The notes under the pieces were generated by a model. It did no database searches. It saw nothing but the letters and a program-made list of their open reading frames with translations, and was not told the DNA's origin. From an uncultured bacterium (GTDB lineage Bacteria; Myxococcota_A; Bradymonadia; Bradymonadales; Bradymonadaceae), in NCBI GenBank assembly GCA_937981985.1, contig CALJNB010000019.1, positions 62,001 through 126,000 of the forward strand: a stretch of 64,000 nt of DNA. Direction: 5' to 3'. This document shows positions 36,827-45,644 of the stretch, one piece after another. Each line of letters begins with the position of its first letter. Positions within the stretch are counted from its first letter, which is position 1. The position numbers were made by a program, and so were the translations under genes.

Positions 36827-37447
36827 TTAGAGCGGCTTTCGAATTCTCGCCTGAATCGTCGCCGAACGCCCTTGATGGCCGGTTCCTTCGTCTAAAAGAA
36901 CATCTTGTTCTTCTAAAAACTCAAAATCACCATCGGGAAAGTCTGACCTTAAAATCTCTTCGGTGTACATGCCCTCGGCTGACGGCGGACCACCTACAGT
37001 CCCAAAATCTGAACGGAAATGGATGTGTTCAGGACGGTAAGCCTCCAAGATGATCAAGCCCCCGGGACGTAAACTCTTCCAAAAGCCAGTATGAACTTGG
37101 GCTCGTAATTCCGGCGGCATGTGCACCCAGATGGAGACAATGCAATCCCACTGATCGGTGGGCCATTGCATCGTCTTGAGATCGTCGCGCCATGCGTCAA
37201 TGAGTACGCCTCTTTTTTCGGCGAGTGCTAGCGCGTCGTCTACGGCAACTTGAGAGATGTCGATTGTTCGAACCGCTAGTCCTAACTCAGCCATCCAAAC
37301 GCCATTTCGTCCCTGACCGTCAGCCGGGACAAACCCGTTTTCCAAGCCCGTTAAAAAGGACTCCTGCGAACGCAAAAATACGTTAGGTACTTCTCCATAC
37401 CCAAAGTCGAGCTCTTTGTATTTCTTATCCCAACGGTTCATCATCAT
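36827..37447 (-). CDS. Class I SAM-dependent methyltransferase, TehB-like
   Basis: A 206-residue soluble methyltransferase. N-terminal RWDKKYKELDFGYGEVPN, then an unusual motif I region PADGQGRNGVWMAELG, acidic VRTIDISQVAVDDA, WDCIVSIWVHMPP (motif IV) and LRPGGLIILEAYRP (motif V/VI). The pattern matches the TehB/thiopurine-like small-molecule methyltransferases that act on tellurite, thiols or similar compounds; the substrate is not readable. Three ATG codons in a row follow AGGAGTAGG; the first is annotated. It stands alone, with 157 bases to the upstream DUF3857 unit. Confidence 0.82.
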   Translation of the reverse strand: MMMNRWDKKYKELDFGYGEVPNVFLRSQESFLTGLENGFVPADGQGRNGVWMAELGLAVRTIDISQVAVDDALALAEKRGVLIDAWRDDLKTMQWPTDQWDCIVSIWVHMPPELRAQVHTGFWKSLRPGGLIILEAYRPEHIHFRSDFGTVGGPPSAEGMYTEEILRSDFPDGDFEFLEEQDVLLDEGTGHQGRSATIQARIRKPL

Positions 37448-37582
37448 CCTACTCCTAAGTTGATCAGATATTGTCCAACAGAATATGGATTAGCAAGACA
37501 CATTCATGTGTGAGAAGACTATTCCTCTTAGGAAAATGATCGGTTAGAATCGGCCATATAAACTAAAACTAGGAATGGTCTT

Positions 37583-38224
37583 ATGAATGTTAGATATCTA
37601 TCTTTTTTGTTGATAATCGGTCTTTCAAGTTGTGATTTCGGGGTCATGGATAAGGTTAATGAAGCCAAAAAAAGCATCAAAGAAGTCAAACAAAGCGTTA
37701 AAACGGTAAAGAAAACCGCGGAAAATCTATCAGATTTATCCAAAACGGCGGTAGATTTCGAAAAAACCGCCAAAATTTTGAAAGACACCAAACCACTTAC
37801 CAAAGAAAAAATGAAAGCGTGGATGCCCACAGAATTGGACGGAATGAAACGGGACACATTTTCGCTTACCGCAAAACTTGGGGTGGCCGACATTGCGTCG
37901 CTAAACATGACTTTCGCCGACGATAAAAAGAATAAAGTCGAAGTTAAAATCGTTGACGGTGCCGGCGGCGGAACCGCACTCATAAGCCCCTTTTTAATGG
38001 TTCAGAAGATGCAAATGGATGTTGAAAACGAAAAGGGTTATCAACGCACCGAAAAATTGGACGGGAACAACGTGCTTATTGAATATAAAAATCCACCCAA
38101 AGAAAAAACATCGATGAAATATGTACTCAACGATCGTTTCCTGGTCGAAATAGACGGAAAAATGAATCCTAAAGACCTTTGGGCTCTTCACAATAAACTC
38201 AATATTGCAAAATTGGCCGATTAG
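37583..38224 (+). CDS. Small lipoprotein with helical N terminus, function unknown
   Basis: 213 residues; lipobox LSSC (Cys17), followed by Asp at +2. A long charged helix (residues ~22-65, KVNEAKKSIKEVKQSVKTV...) could form a coiled coil, then a small alpha/beta domain (MKAWMPTELDGMKRDTFSL ... MTFADDKKNKVEVKIVDGAGGG) ending in a repeat-like strand region (NNVLIEYKNPP). Resembles uncharacterised lipoproteins of Deltaproteobacteria and Bacteroidota. It may be co-transcribed with the membrane protein that begins 26 bases downstream. Confidence 0.65.
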   Translation: MNVRYLSFLLIIGLSSCDFGVMDKVNEAKKSIKEVKQSVKTVKKTAENLSDLSKTAVDFEKTAKILKDTKPLTKEKMKAWMPTELDGMKRDTFSLTAKLGVADIASLNMTFADDKKNKVEVKIVDGAGGGTALISPFLMVQKMQMDVENEKGYQRTEKLDGNNVLIEYKNPPKEKTSMKYVLNDRFLVEIDGKMNPKDLWALHNKLNIAKLAD

Positions 38225-38250
38225 ATCTTTAGCGGAAACCCGGTGTCGAT

Positions 38251-38778
38251 ATGATCTTATTCTTAATACTGGCAATCGCTGGGATCTATGTCTGTTGGCT
38301 CACAAACTTCCAACCTTGGTTTCGGATCACGTGTATTTTCAGACTTTCAATACCTGAAATACTGAAACGTGAATTTTCATTTCGCGATGGTCAAACCGGA
38401 ACTCAAACCGGGTTGCAGTACATCGTTTCAAATGATGGGCTTCGTATTTTTTTAAAAACTAAGAATGAGTGGAACACGATGAACTTTAAGCGTAAGTTCG
38501 GGATGGCTATCATCACACTCAACCAAAAGGGTTTGGTTCAGCACGTTCGTTGGTGTTCTTTGAACCAAGTTATCGGTTTGTTGCTAATCCCATTCTTATT
38601 GTATGCCGATATGGAAAGTCAAAAGCGCTATTTGGCTTTGGGGGTTTATCTGGCCGTCCTCATTGTTATAAACGTCTATGAGTTTTACACCATCCCTAAA
38701 CAATTTTGCGAAGCTATTCCAAAGATTATGAATACACGCGATACGGACCCCTTCTCAACGAGAGGTAACGATTCATGA
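38251..38778 (+). CDS. Membrane protein of unknown function
   Basis: A 175-residue protein with an N-terminal hydrophobic helix (LFLILAIAGIYVCWL) and two more (VIGLLLIPFLLYAD; YLALGVYLAVLIVINVYEF). Between them is a polar beta segment (FRDGQTGTQTGLQYIVSNDGLR). It overlaps the next gene by four bases (ATGA). No family recognised. Start ATG at 38251 lacks a strong Shine-Dalgarno. Confidence 0.55.
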   Translation: MILFLILAIAGIYVCWLTNFQPWFRITCIFRLSIPEILKREFSFRDGQTGTQTGLQYIVSNDGLRIFLKTKNEWNTMNFKRKFGMAIITLNQKGLVQHVRWCSLNQVIGLLLIPFLLYADMESQKRYLALGVYLAVLIVINVYEFYTIPKQFCEAIPKIMNTRDTDPFSTRGNDS

Positions 38779-39164
38779 AGACAGAGGTTGAAGAATTTCT
38801 ATTAGCAATCGAACCTGAAACGGTACGCGAGGATTGTCAGACATTGACCAAACTCATCGAAGAAGTCGTCGGCGAGCCTCCTAAGATGTGGGGAAAAATG
38901 ATTGGCTGTGGTTCCTACCATTATGTTTATGAAAGTGGGCGTGAGGGAGATTCTTTCAAGGTTGGATTCGCGCCCAGAAAAGGAAAGTTCACACTTTATA
39001 TTCAATCGGGATTTGAACCGGTCGCCGAAGAAATGGACATCTTAGGAGAACACAAGCGAGGAAAATCTTGTCTTCATATTAAAAAAATGAGCGATATCGA
39101 CATAGATGTGCTCAAGACAATTCTTGGGAAATCAGTTGTTTGGCTGGAAGAAAAATACGGCTAA
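38775..39164 (+). CDS. DUF1801-domain protein
   Basis: 129 residues; DUF1801 (YdhG-like fold, also called YdhG/YobT). Landmarks: VEEFLLAIEPETVREDCQTLTKLI, EPPKMWGKMIGCGSYHY, FKVGFAPRKGKFTLYI and GKSCLHIKKMSDIDIDVLKTIL. Small soluble protein with a ferredoxin-like fold; role unknown. Translationally coupled to the membrane protein gene. Confidence 0.85.
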   Translation: MKTEVEEFLLAIEPETVREDCQTLTKLIEEVVGEPPKMWGKMIGCGSYHYVYESGREGDSFKVGFAPRKGKFTLYIQSGFEPVAEEMDILGEHKRGKSCLHIKKMSDIDIDVLKTILGKSVVWLEEKYG

Positions 39165-39226
39165 GCTTCATTTGGACGATACGGTGTTTAGACGCCTTCC
39201 CCCATATTTCCGAAAAGCACTTAAGG

Positions 39227-40027
39227 TTAAGGACCGAACAGATTTGTAACGCCGCCGGTATCTATCCATTTTGTTGAACCACGAAATTCTATTAGACAAT
39301 CTCCTTTCTCGCGACATGCGTAGGCCTGAATAGAGTCATCGACACCGATTATTTCAGACTTCCCATTTTCGGATTTAATTTCAATGGGTTCAAAAATCGT
39401 GATCTGATCCGAGCTGCGGCAACGCCAATCTTTTTTTATTGGATTGAACAAACGCTCCCATTTGAAAGACTGAATCGAAGAATCTGGACGTGAAACAAAG
39501 ACCAGGCCAGATTTCAATTTTCGCGGCATACCCTTAACGGTCACAGTCTTCCTTTTTTCGACCGAATATAAAATTGTTTCGCTCCAATCGGACTCGCCCA
39601 CTTGTGCAAGAAGAACTAAGGTATCATCTTTCATGTCTAAAAATCCGATATCAAAAGAAAGACCATCTTTTGTATTTTCGATTATGGGACTTCCATTTCG
39701 AAAAACACTGATAGACGCGTCGTTGTTCTCTGTTTTCACATCCACTTTCCAATCAACCAACTCACGCTTAAACGCTATAGAGTAATTTTCGTTCTTTGTT
39801 TTTTTTTCGCGAGGAAATATCTCCTTCCATTTTATTGGCGAGCCTTCTTTAACGTCGTTCCTCACAGCCTTACACCGTTCGATTATCGCTTTAATTTCTT
39901 CGGACGACGTGGAGGTGCCGTCTATGTTGATAACTTTACTCACCGAAGTGGGCGTTTTAGGTTCACTGCGACACGATAAAAAAAGCACGCCAATACAAAG
40001 CATGAATCCTAATCCTACCTGATTCAT
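39227..40027 (-). CDS. Lipoprotein of unknown function
   Basis: 266 residues; lipobox LFLSC (Cys19), followed by Arg. The N-terminal third is helical and polar with a Ser/Thr linker; the rest is beta-rich with motifs such as FKRELVDWKVDVKTENN and WSETILYSVEKRKTV that suggest a small propeller or sandwich. Overlaps the upstream sugar-transferase gene by four bases, so it is translationally coupled and the last gene of the four-gene operon. No known family. Confidence 0.7.
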   Translation of the reverse strand: MNQVGLGFMLCIGVLFLSCRSEPKTPTSVSKVINIDGTSTSSEEIKAIIERCKAVRNDVKEGSPIKWKEIFPREKKTKNENYSIAFKRELVDWKVDVKTENNDASISVFRNGSPIIENTKDGLSFDIGFLDMKDDTLVLLAQVGESDWSETILYSVEKRKTVTVKGMPRKLKSGLVFVSRPDSSIQSFKWERLFNPIKKDWRCRSSDQITIFEPIEIKSENGKSEIIGVDDSIQAYACREKGDCLIEFRGSTKWIDTGGVTNLFGP

Positions 40028-40638
40028 TTCTTCCCCATAAATTCGGGCATCGTTACATGTTCATCCGCCGAAATTCCATCACGCACCAGAACTTTTTTCA
40101 CGGTTTGAAATAGAATTTTCGTATCCAAAACAAAGCTTCTGTTTTCTACATACCACACATCGAGACGAAATTTTTCTTCCCACGAAATGGAATTGCGTCC
40201 GTTAACCTGAGCCCAACCTGTAATACCCGGCTTCACATCGTGACGTTGAAATTGGGTCACGTCATATCGAGGTAAATAACGCATCAATAGGGGTCGCGGA
40301 CCCACAACACTCATATCGCCAATCAATACGTTTAAAAATGTCGGAAACTCATCAAGACTTGTCTTTCGTAAAAACTTTCCAAGACGCGTGATTCGATCCA
40401 CATCCGAACTCACAATATCTTCACCCGGCTTCAAATCGCGCATCGTTCGGAATTTCAAAATATCAAAAGGTACGCCGTCCTTTCCCGGACGCGTTTGTCT
40501 AAATAAAATCGGCGAACCCATTGTAGCTTTAATTGAAACCGCGACAGGAATCATAACCGGTAAGGTTGCCGAGAGAGCGCCAACAGAAACACCTAAATCG
40601 AAGCCACGTTTTAAAATTCTATAAGGTAATTTATTCAT
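40024..40638 (-). CDS. Sugar-phosphate transferase (PglC/WcaJ-type monotopic PGT)
   Basis: 204 residues of the bacterial sugar-transferase family. The N-terminal hydrophobic re-entrant helix (GFDLGVSVGALSATLPVMIPVAVSI) is followed by SPILFRQTRPGKDGVPFDILKFRTM, the catalytic Asp-Glu pair in KTSLDEFPTFLNVL, and DMSVVGPRPLL ... PGITGWAQVNGRN. These proteins move a sugar phosphate from a UDP-sugar to undecaprenyl phosphate, the first step of capsule, O-antigen or exopolysaccharide building. The length is that of the minimal PglC-like form. It is odd that no glycosyltransferases are adjacent; its partners here are glycerol kinase and a PEP-enzyme-like gene. Overlaps glpK by four bases. Confidence 0.9.
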   Translation of the reverse strand: MNKLPYRILKRGFDLGVSVGALSATLPVMIPVAVSIKATMGSPILFRQTRPGKDGVPFDILKFRTMRDLKPGEDIVSSDVDRITRLGKFLRKTSLDEFPTFLNVLIGDMSVVGPRPLLMRYLPRYDVTQFQRHDVKPGITGWAQVNGRNSISWEEKFRLDVWYVENRSFVLDTKILFQTVKKVLVRDGISADEHVTMPEFMGKK

Positions 40639-42107
40639 ACGCGCTTAATCGCCTCATTCCAATTTCGCAAATATTGTTCGCGTGTCGCTGAACTAATTTG
40701 CGAATCAAATCTCGCATCTTCCGTCCAAATCTTTCGGACATCATCCAAGTCTGAAAAAACACCAAGATGTAAACCCGCGAAAAGTGCTGCACCCAGTCCG
40801 GTCGTATCCGTCATCGCGGGCCGCACAATCGTGGTATCCAAAAAGTTGGCTTGCATCTGCATCAAAAGATTATTTTCACTCGCGCCACCGTCCACTTTGA
40901 GTTCTTTCAACATCCCGCCAAAGTCGTCTTCCATCGCTTTTAGGATATCGACGTTTTGCAACGCAATTCCCTCCAACACGGCTCTAGCAATGTGTGCCCG
41001 AGTCGTGCCTCGGGTCATTCCCCATAACACTCCGCGTGCGTTGGGATTCCAATGTGGCGCGCCCAAACCGGCTAAACTGGGAACCGCAAACACGCCGTCG
41101 CTAGAGTCCACTTCGCTAGCTAAATCTTCAATCTCATGGGAGCTATCAAAGAAACCCAATCCATCGCGTAACCATTGAACCATTGCGCCAGCGATAAAAG
41201 CCGAACCCTCTAGCGCATAGGTGGTCTTTCCATTCAATCGCCACGCAGCCGTTGTCAATAATCTGTTTTTGCTATGAACGACTTTCTCGCCGGTATTCAT
41301 TAATAGAAACGCGCCCGTACCGAATGTACATTTCGCCGAACCTGCCTCAAAACAAGCTTGGCCAAAAAGTGCAGATTGTTGATCGCCTGCCATCCCGCAA
41401 ACAGGTGTTCCATCCAATAAACCGTTAACGTTTTTGGTCGTACCAAAGAGTTCCGAATTCGATAGAATTTCGGGCAACACACTTTTTGGAACACGAAAAA
41501 CATCAAGCAAATCGCTATCCCAATTCCCCGTTTCTAAATCCATCAGGAGGGTTCGAGAAGCATTGGAAATATCGGTCTTGTGTTCACCCGTTAGTCGAAA
41601 CAGCAAAAAACTATCGATGGTACCAAAGGCGAGTTCGCCCCTTTCTGCACGCGCGCGTGCGCCATCGACTTTATCAAGAATCCAAGAAATTTTGGTGCCT
41701 GAAAAATAAGGGTCTAAAACCAAACCGGTTTTACGTTTTACCGATTCTTCAAGACCCTGATTACGAAGAGCTTCAATGGTTCCTGCGGTACGTCGATCTT
41801 GCCAAACAATTGCATTGTAAATCGGAATACCAGTTTTACGGTCCCAGACAACTGTCGTTTCTCGTTGATTGGTAATTCCGACGCAAATAATATCAGACGG
41901 TTGAACACCCGTTTCTTCACTTAGATCAACGATCGTCTCAACAGTGGATTCCCAAATCGCATCTGGATTGTGTTCTACCCAACCCGCTTGGGGATAAATC
42001 TGCGGGAATTCTTGGTTCTTTTTCCCAACAACACGAAGTTTTTCATCAAGAAGAATAACGGTCGTCCCCGTTGTCCCCTGATCAATTGCGCAAATTAATT
42101 TTTTCAT
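40635..42107 (-). CDS. glpK: Glycerol kinase
   Basis: 490 residues of the FGGY kinase family, making glycerol-3-phosphate from glycerol and ATP. Diagnostic motifs: DQGTTGTTVILL at the start, ITNQRETTVVWDR, NAIVWQDRRT, KISWILDKV, GMAGDQQSALFGQ, FGTGAFLLMNTG, and the C-terminal KVDGGASENNLLMQMQANFL. Length matches E. coli GlpK (about 502). No glpF or glpD gene is adjacent; instead it lies 12 bases after the PEP-enzyme-like gene and overlaps the sugar-transferase gene. Regulation is therefore likely at operon level. Confidence 0.96.
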   Translation of the reverse strand: MKKLICAIDQGTTGTTVILLDEKLRVVGKKNQEFPQIYPQAGWVEHNPDAIWESTVETIVDLSEETGVQPSDIICVGITNQRETTVVWDRKTGIPIYNAIVWQDRRTAGTIEALRNQGLEESVKRKTGLVLDPYFSGTKISWILDKVDGARARAERGELAFGTIDSFLLFRLTGEHKTDISNASRTLLMDLETGNWDSDLLDVFRVPKSVLPEILSNSELFGTTKNVNGLLDGTPVCGMAGDQQSALFGQACFEAGSAKCTFGTGAFLLMNTGEKVVHSKNRLLTTAAWRLNGKTTYALEGSAFIAGAMVQWLRDGLGFFDSSHEIEDLASEVDSSDGVFAVPSLAGLGAPHWNPNARGVLWGMTRGTTRAHIARAVLEGIALQNVDILKAMEDDFGGMLKELKVDGGASENNLLMQMQANFLDTTIVRPAMTDTTGLGAALFAGLHLGVFSDLDDVRKIWTEDARFDSQISSATREQYLRNWNEAIKRV

Positions 42108-42119
42108 AATCGCTCCTAA

Positions 42120-44648
42120 TTATTGTTTAGACAAATGTACTTGTCCCTTATCCCCATCGACCGTAACGATCATACCGTCTTTGATGCGTCGCGTTGCGTT
42201 TTGAACACTAACGACCGTAGGTATACCATATTCACGAGCCACTATCGCCGCATGACTGAGAGGTCCACCCAATTCGATCACAATCGCCGACGCCGAAAGG
42301 AAAAGAGGCGTAAATGCGATATCAGCGTAGGCAACAACCAAAACCTCGCCGGCTGAAAAAGAAGCCACTTTAGTAGGATCCTTTACTACTCTAGCCACAC
42401 CAGTCATTCGTCCACGACTCGCTGCGAGTCCCTTAAGCGTCGATTCCACCTCACCAAGGACAGCGCTTTTTTCATCCGTTAATATTCGATACCCATCAAA
42501 CTTAAAGGCGTTGGGAGGCGGATCGCATCTTTGAAAAGCTATAAACTGCGCGCGGCGAGTAATCACGGCAAGTCTGAAGCTTGGAGTTTTTATGGGTTCG
42601 TTTAACCAATCGCCTATCTCTTTATAAGATAAAAAGAAGACATCATCGATATTTCGAAGCAAACCGCTACGAACCATTCGACGGCCACACTCCTGAGCCA
42701 TTACACGATACATTCCCAAAATCTGTACGACTTTGGCGCGCAATTTTTCCCTGGATTGTGCATTAAACCGAGACCAGCCAAACAATCCTTGGTAGATTTT
42801 TCTTACCGACGGCGACAAATCATCAAACATCCTGTCGTCAAATTGAGAAGGATTAGCGCTTCCCAGTTTTGGAGAAAGGACATGCCCTTTTATGATAGAT
42901 AAAGGAAAGCTTGGATCTTCTCTCCAACGTGGGGTTGCAATCTCGGCTTCTCGGACAGCTCTGTTTCCATGCTTTTTAAGAAAGATTTCAAAAGAACGAT
43001 TAAAGGATGCCACGTAAGTATTACTGTTTTCTTTGCGCAAGAACTTTGGAATGTCTTGCGCGGCTTGCTCCTCGAAAATGGTTCGCAACTTCAGGGATTG
43101 GCGAGCCAAACGGGATAACTCGATAAGATCGGTGCCTACTTCTGAACTTTCGATATGAAGGCCTTCTAACAAATCCGAAGCAGACCGCACAAGATGAGCT
43201 TTACCGGCTAAACGCATTGCCTCCCTAATAAGGGCAACGGACAGAATGAAATTGGAACTTGTCTTCAAAAGTAGGTCGCCAGTTTTATCAAAGAAGGCAT
43301 CTAATGTTTCTTTTTTTGACTTTAGAACGTCGTGCTGGAGACGAGACAGATCGGTATTCAAGAAGTTCTGAATATAGACAGCGTCGGACTTTCGAGTAGT
43401 GGCAGAAAAGACAGGAGTGGTAATTTGATTTTTTGCGATGCGTAAAAGCGTCTTAGGAAATCGTTTCCAAAATAGGCCATGATCGCCTGGTGCAGCGTGT
43501 TCTAAAACTTCAGCTACGCCACCGCCACCGGCCATATCGTGCAAGGCTTGCGGAGTAAGAAAAGGGATCCCCTTTGCGATATCGACAAACTCGGTCAGGT
43601 TTAAATAAATTCTACCGCGAAATGAATCCGCTAAATTTGCGCCAGGAGGAATATCTAATCCCAAAGTTCCGAACGCGCTTTCGAAACCCCGTTGACTGAA
43701 GGCGTCGATGATACTCCACGTCAAAGGAGTCGCTACACCAGGAAGCGACTCACCGACATTTGCATTACTCCAAATGGTCGTTTTTGGGTCAATCATCGTT
43801 GTAATCGGGCGAGCTTGTAAAAGCGTCACTTGGCCATCTTTACTTCCCCACTCGATATCCATTGCTGCGTTAAAATGGCGCTCAATACGGTCGCCAAGTT
43901 TTGCTAAATCTTTTAACTCGGTTTCGTTGAGTAAGTTCGCTTTTGGGGAGCTCTTGAGTAGATATCCAGACCCGCGCGCGATATAATAGGTCTCACAAGC
44001 ACCACCGGAAACAACGTCAGGAATCTCGCCGTTTGCGACGCTTATCACCATTGAGTCATCGTTTAGATCGGAGGGGTTAATCGTAAATAAAACCCCTCCT
44101 TTTTCGACCTTGCCCATCTTCTGAATAATAACGGCCATCGATGGCCAATCGGCATCTAAACGCGCACGGGTACGATAAGTTAAAGAACGTTCTGAAAAGT
44201 TACTCGCCCAAACCTTCTTCACAGCTGCCAAAATCGCCTCACCGGACACATCGAGAAAGGTGTCCATTTGGCCGGCAAAACTGAGACTTAAACTGTCTTC
44301 TATAGTGGACGATGATCGGACGGCCCAAGATCCTTCTGAACAGTTATCAAGAATCGCACGTTCTAAATCTGAGGGCAGTTCACAGGTGAGTATGTTGTTA
44401 CGGATCTCTTCAATATTGGAAGATACCGAAGATTCGTTTAACACCGCGTTTTGATAAGCCTTCACCGGAATTACGAATCCTGCAGGAACGTTGAATTTCG
44501 CGTTAAACAAGTTGCATAGGGATACTGCTTTATGACCACATTCTGAAATATTTTTTGCATCAGACAGCTTGATTAAAAAAGCTGAAGAGTAGGATTCTCT
44601 TTTGATGACGCGTTTAAATCTGGGACGAGCTTCAGGTGTTCTTTTCAT
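42120..44648 (-). CDS. PEP-synthase/rifampin-phosphotransferase-like enzyme
   Basis: 842 residues. N-terminal PPDK-type ATP-grasp domain (FAGQMDTFLDV, SMAVIIQKM, QARPITT near 280), a middle helical domain without clear homology, and a C-terminal swivelling phosphohistidine domain with GGPLSHAAIVAREYGIPTVV. His799 would carry the phosphate. The domain order and length (about 865 in known enzymes) fit rifampin phosphotransferase (RPH), which adds phosphate from ATP to an acceptor, whereas classical PEP synthase has its His domain in the middle and a C-terminal PEP-binding TIM barrel. No such barrel was seen here. The acceptor is unknown; antibiotic inactivation is only one possibility. It opens the glpK operon. 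Confidence 0.75.
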   Translation of the reverse strand: MKRTPEARPRFKRVIKRESYSSAFLIKLSDAKNISECGHKAVSLCNLFNAKFNVPAGFVIPVKAYQNAVLNESSVSSNIEEIRNNILTCELPSDLERAILDNCSEGSWAVRSSSTIEDSLSLSFAGQMDTFLDVSGEAILAAVKKVWASNFSERSLTYRTRARLDADWPSMAVIIQKMGKVEKGGVLFTINPSDLNDDSMVISVANGEIPDVVSGGACETYYIARGSGYLLKSSPKANLLNETELKDLAKLGDRIERHFNAAMDIEWGSKDGQVTLLQARPITTMIDPKTTIWSNANVGESLPGVATPLTWSIIDAFSQRGFESAFGTLGLDIPPGANLADSFRGRIYLNLTEFVDIAKGIPFLTPQALHDMAGGGGVAEVLEHAAPGDHGLFWKRFPKTLLRIAKNQITTPVFSATTRKSDAVYIQNFLNTDLSRLQHDVLKSKKETLDAFFDKTGDLLLKTSSNFILSVALIREAMRLAGKAHLVRSASDLLEGLHIESSEVGTDLIELSRLARQSLKLRTIFEEQAAQDIPKFLRKENSNTYVASFNRSFEIFLKKHGNRAVREAEIATPRWREDPSFPLSIIKGHVLSPKLGSANPSQFDDRMFDDLSPSVRKIYQGLFGWSRFNAQSREKLRAKVVQILGMYRVMAQECGRRMVRSGLLRNIDDVFFLSYKEIGDWLNEPIKTPSFRLAVITRRAQFIAFQRCDPPPNAFKFDGYRILTDEKSAVLGEVESTLKGLAASRGRMTGVARVVKDPTKVASFSAGEVLVVAYADIAFTPLFLSASAIVIELGGPLSHAAIVAREYGIPTVVSVQNATRRIKDGMIVTVDGDKGQVHLSKQ

Positions 44649-44773
44649 TTTATACTTCGCCAGTATGAATCGGCTGGACTATAGCGAATCAGCAGGAAAT
44701 ATCGAACAAAATTTGGCAGTCCAGGCGGAGCTCACAAATACGAAAAGTCCCCCCAGCCCAAACTATGATTTTC

Positions 44774-44801
44774 TTGTCATTGAGGTTGGGTATCCTAGAA
44801 T
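44774..44801 (+). promoter_or_regulatory. Promoter of the Imm33/DUF2185 gene
   Basis: TTGTCA (44774-44779), a 16-base spacer and TAGAAT (44796-44801) resemble sigma70 -35 and -10 boxes. Transcription would begin around 44808, which makes the TTG at 44808 an unlikely start and favours the TTG at 44823. Confidence 0.5.
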
Positions 44802-44822
44802 TAAAATTTGGCATGGATAGGT

Positions 44823-45587
44823 TTGGAAAAACGATACAAATTGAAGGTAGAGCAAATCAAACAATTGATCCCCGACCTAGGCTTCGCTCTCGCGACAGAA
44901 AAAATCACCGTGGACGGAAAAAAAGTGGATTATATGATCCGAGAAGAGCCCCACCGTGTGGGCGATAGCGGCTGGATTTTTTATGGTGGAGGTGAAACAC
45001 AGGAGTATCTCGACGACATTAACAACACCTCGTTGCATGACCTAAACACAATCGCAAATTACGATCCCGATATCATTCGCTTTCTTAGCTATCCGGTGGG
45101 GACGGAGATCGAACGTAATCAAGAGGGCGTGTTGGCAATCATCCATGGCAGCGAAGAAGAACCCGAAAAAATATTCCTACCCCCTCTAGAGATTGGAAGG
45201 ATAAACATCACGAAAAACTGGAGTTTTGAACTTTCAACTCACATGTTGCGCCGCGTTGAGGGTGGGAGCCTTGTCCTATGGCGCCCCGGCTTCACGATTT
45301 GGTTAGATTCTTTTAAAGCGCAAAGTGAGGTTGAAAAGCGAATCAAAGGAGTTCTTGATACGATGTCCCCGGAAAGCAAAGACCTGTTAAACCTCTCTGA
45401 AAAAGGTTTTCACAAAATGAGATATCGTCTCGACGAAGAGACCGGTTTAAAGACACAGGCCGCGAGCTATATTTTTGCATTCAGCGAACACCATGAAATA
45501 CATATGGCCATCTATTTTGAAGATGAAAATGACATGTCGAACATAGATAATATCTGGAATAGTTTAGAGCATAAAACATCGCAGTGA
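44823..45587 (+). CDS. Imm33/DUF2185-domain protein
   Basis: About 254 residues. An N-terminal DUF2185 (Imm33-type immunity) domain is marked by IREEPHRVGDSGWIFYGGGE, EYLDDINNTSLHDLNTIANYDPDIIRFLSYPVGTEIER. It is followed by a ~120-residue extension (ITKNWSFELSTHMLRRVEGGSLVLWRPGFTIWLDSF) that is not part of the immunity family core. Imm33 proteins neutralise toxins in polymorphic-toxin systems and also occur alone. No toxin gene is adjacent, so it may be an orphan or protect against others. The start is uncertain: TTG 44823 with GGATAGG before it is preferred, TTG 44808 is the alternative. Confidence 0.75.
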   Translation: MEKRYKLKVEQIKQLIPDLGFALATEKITVDGKKVDYMIREEPHRVGDSGWIFYGGGETQEYLDDINNTSLHDLNTIANYDPDIIRFLSYPVGTEIERNQEGVLAIIHGSEEEPEKIFLPPLEIGRINITKNWSFELSTHMLRRVEGGSLVLWRPGFTIWLDSFKAQSEVEKRIKGVLDTMSPESKDLLNLSEKGFHKMRYRLDEETGLKTQAASYIFAFSEHHEIHMAIYFEDENDMSNIDNIWNSLEHKTSQ

Positions 45588-45644
45588 TGTGCGACCGCGA
45601 GCTACGTCGGGAGGGCTCATCACTTCTTCGTTCCCAACAAAATG

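Noticed and set aside
44808-44822. TTG at 44808 as the start of the Imm33 gene
   Set aside because: It coincides with the predicted transcription start; TTG 44823 has a better upstream GGATAGG.
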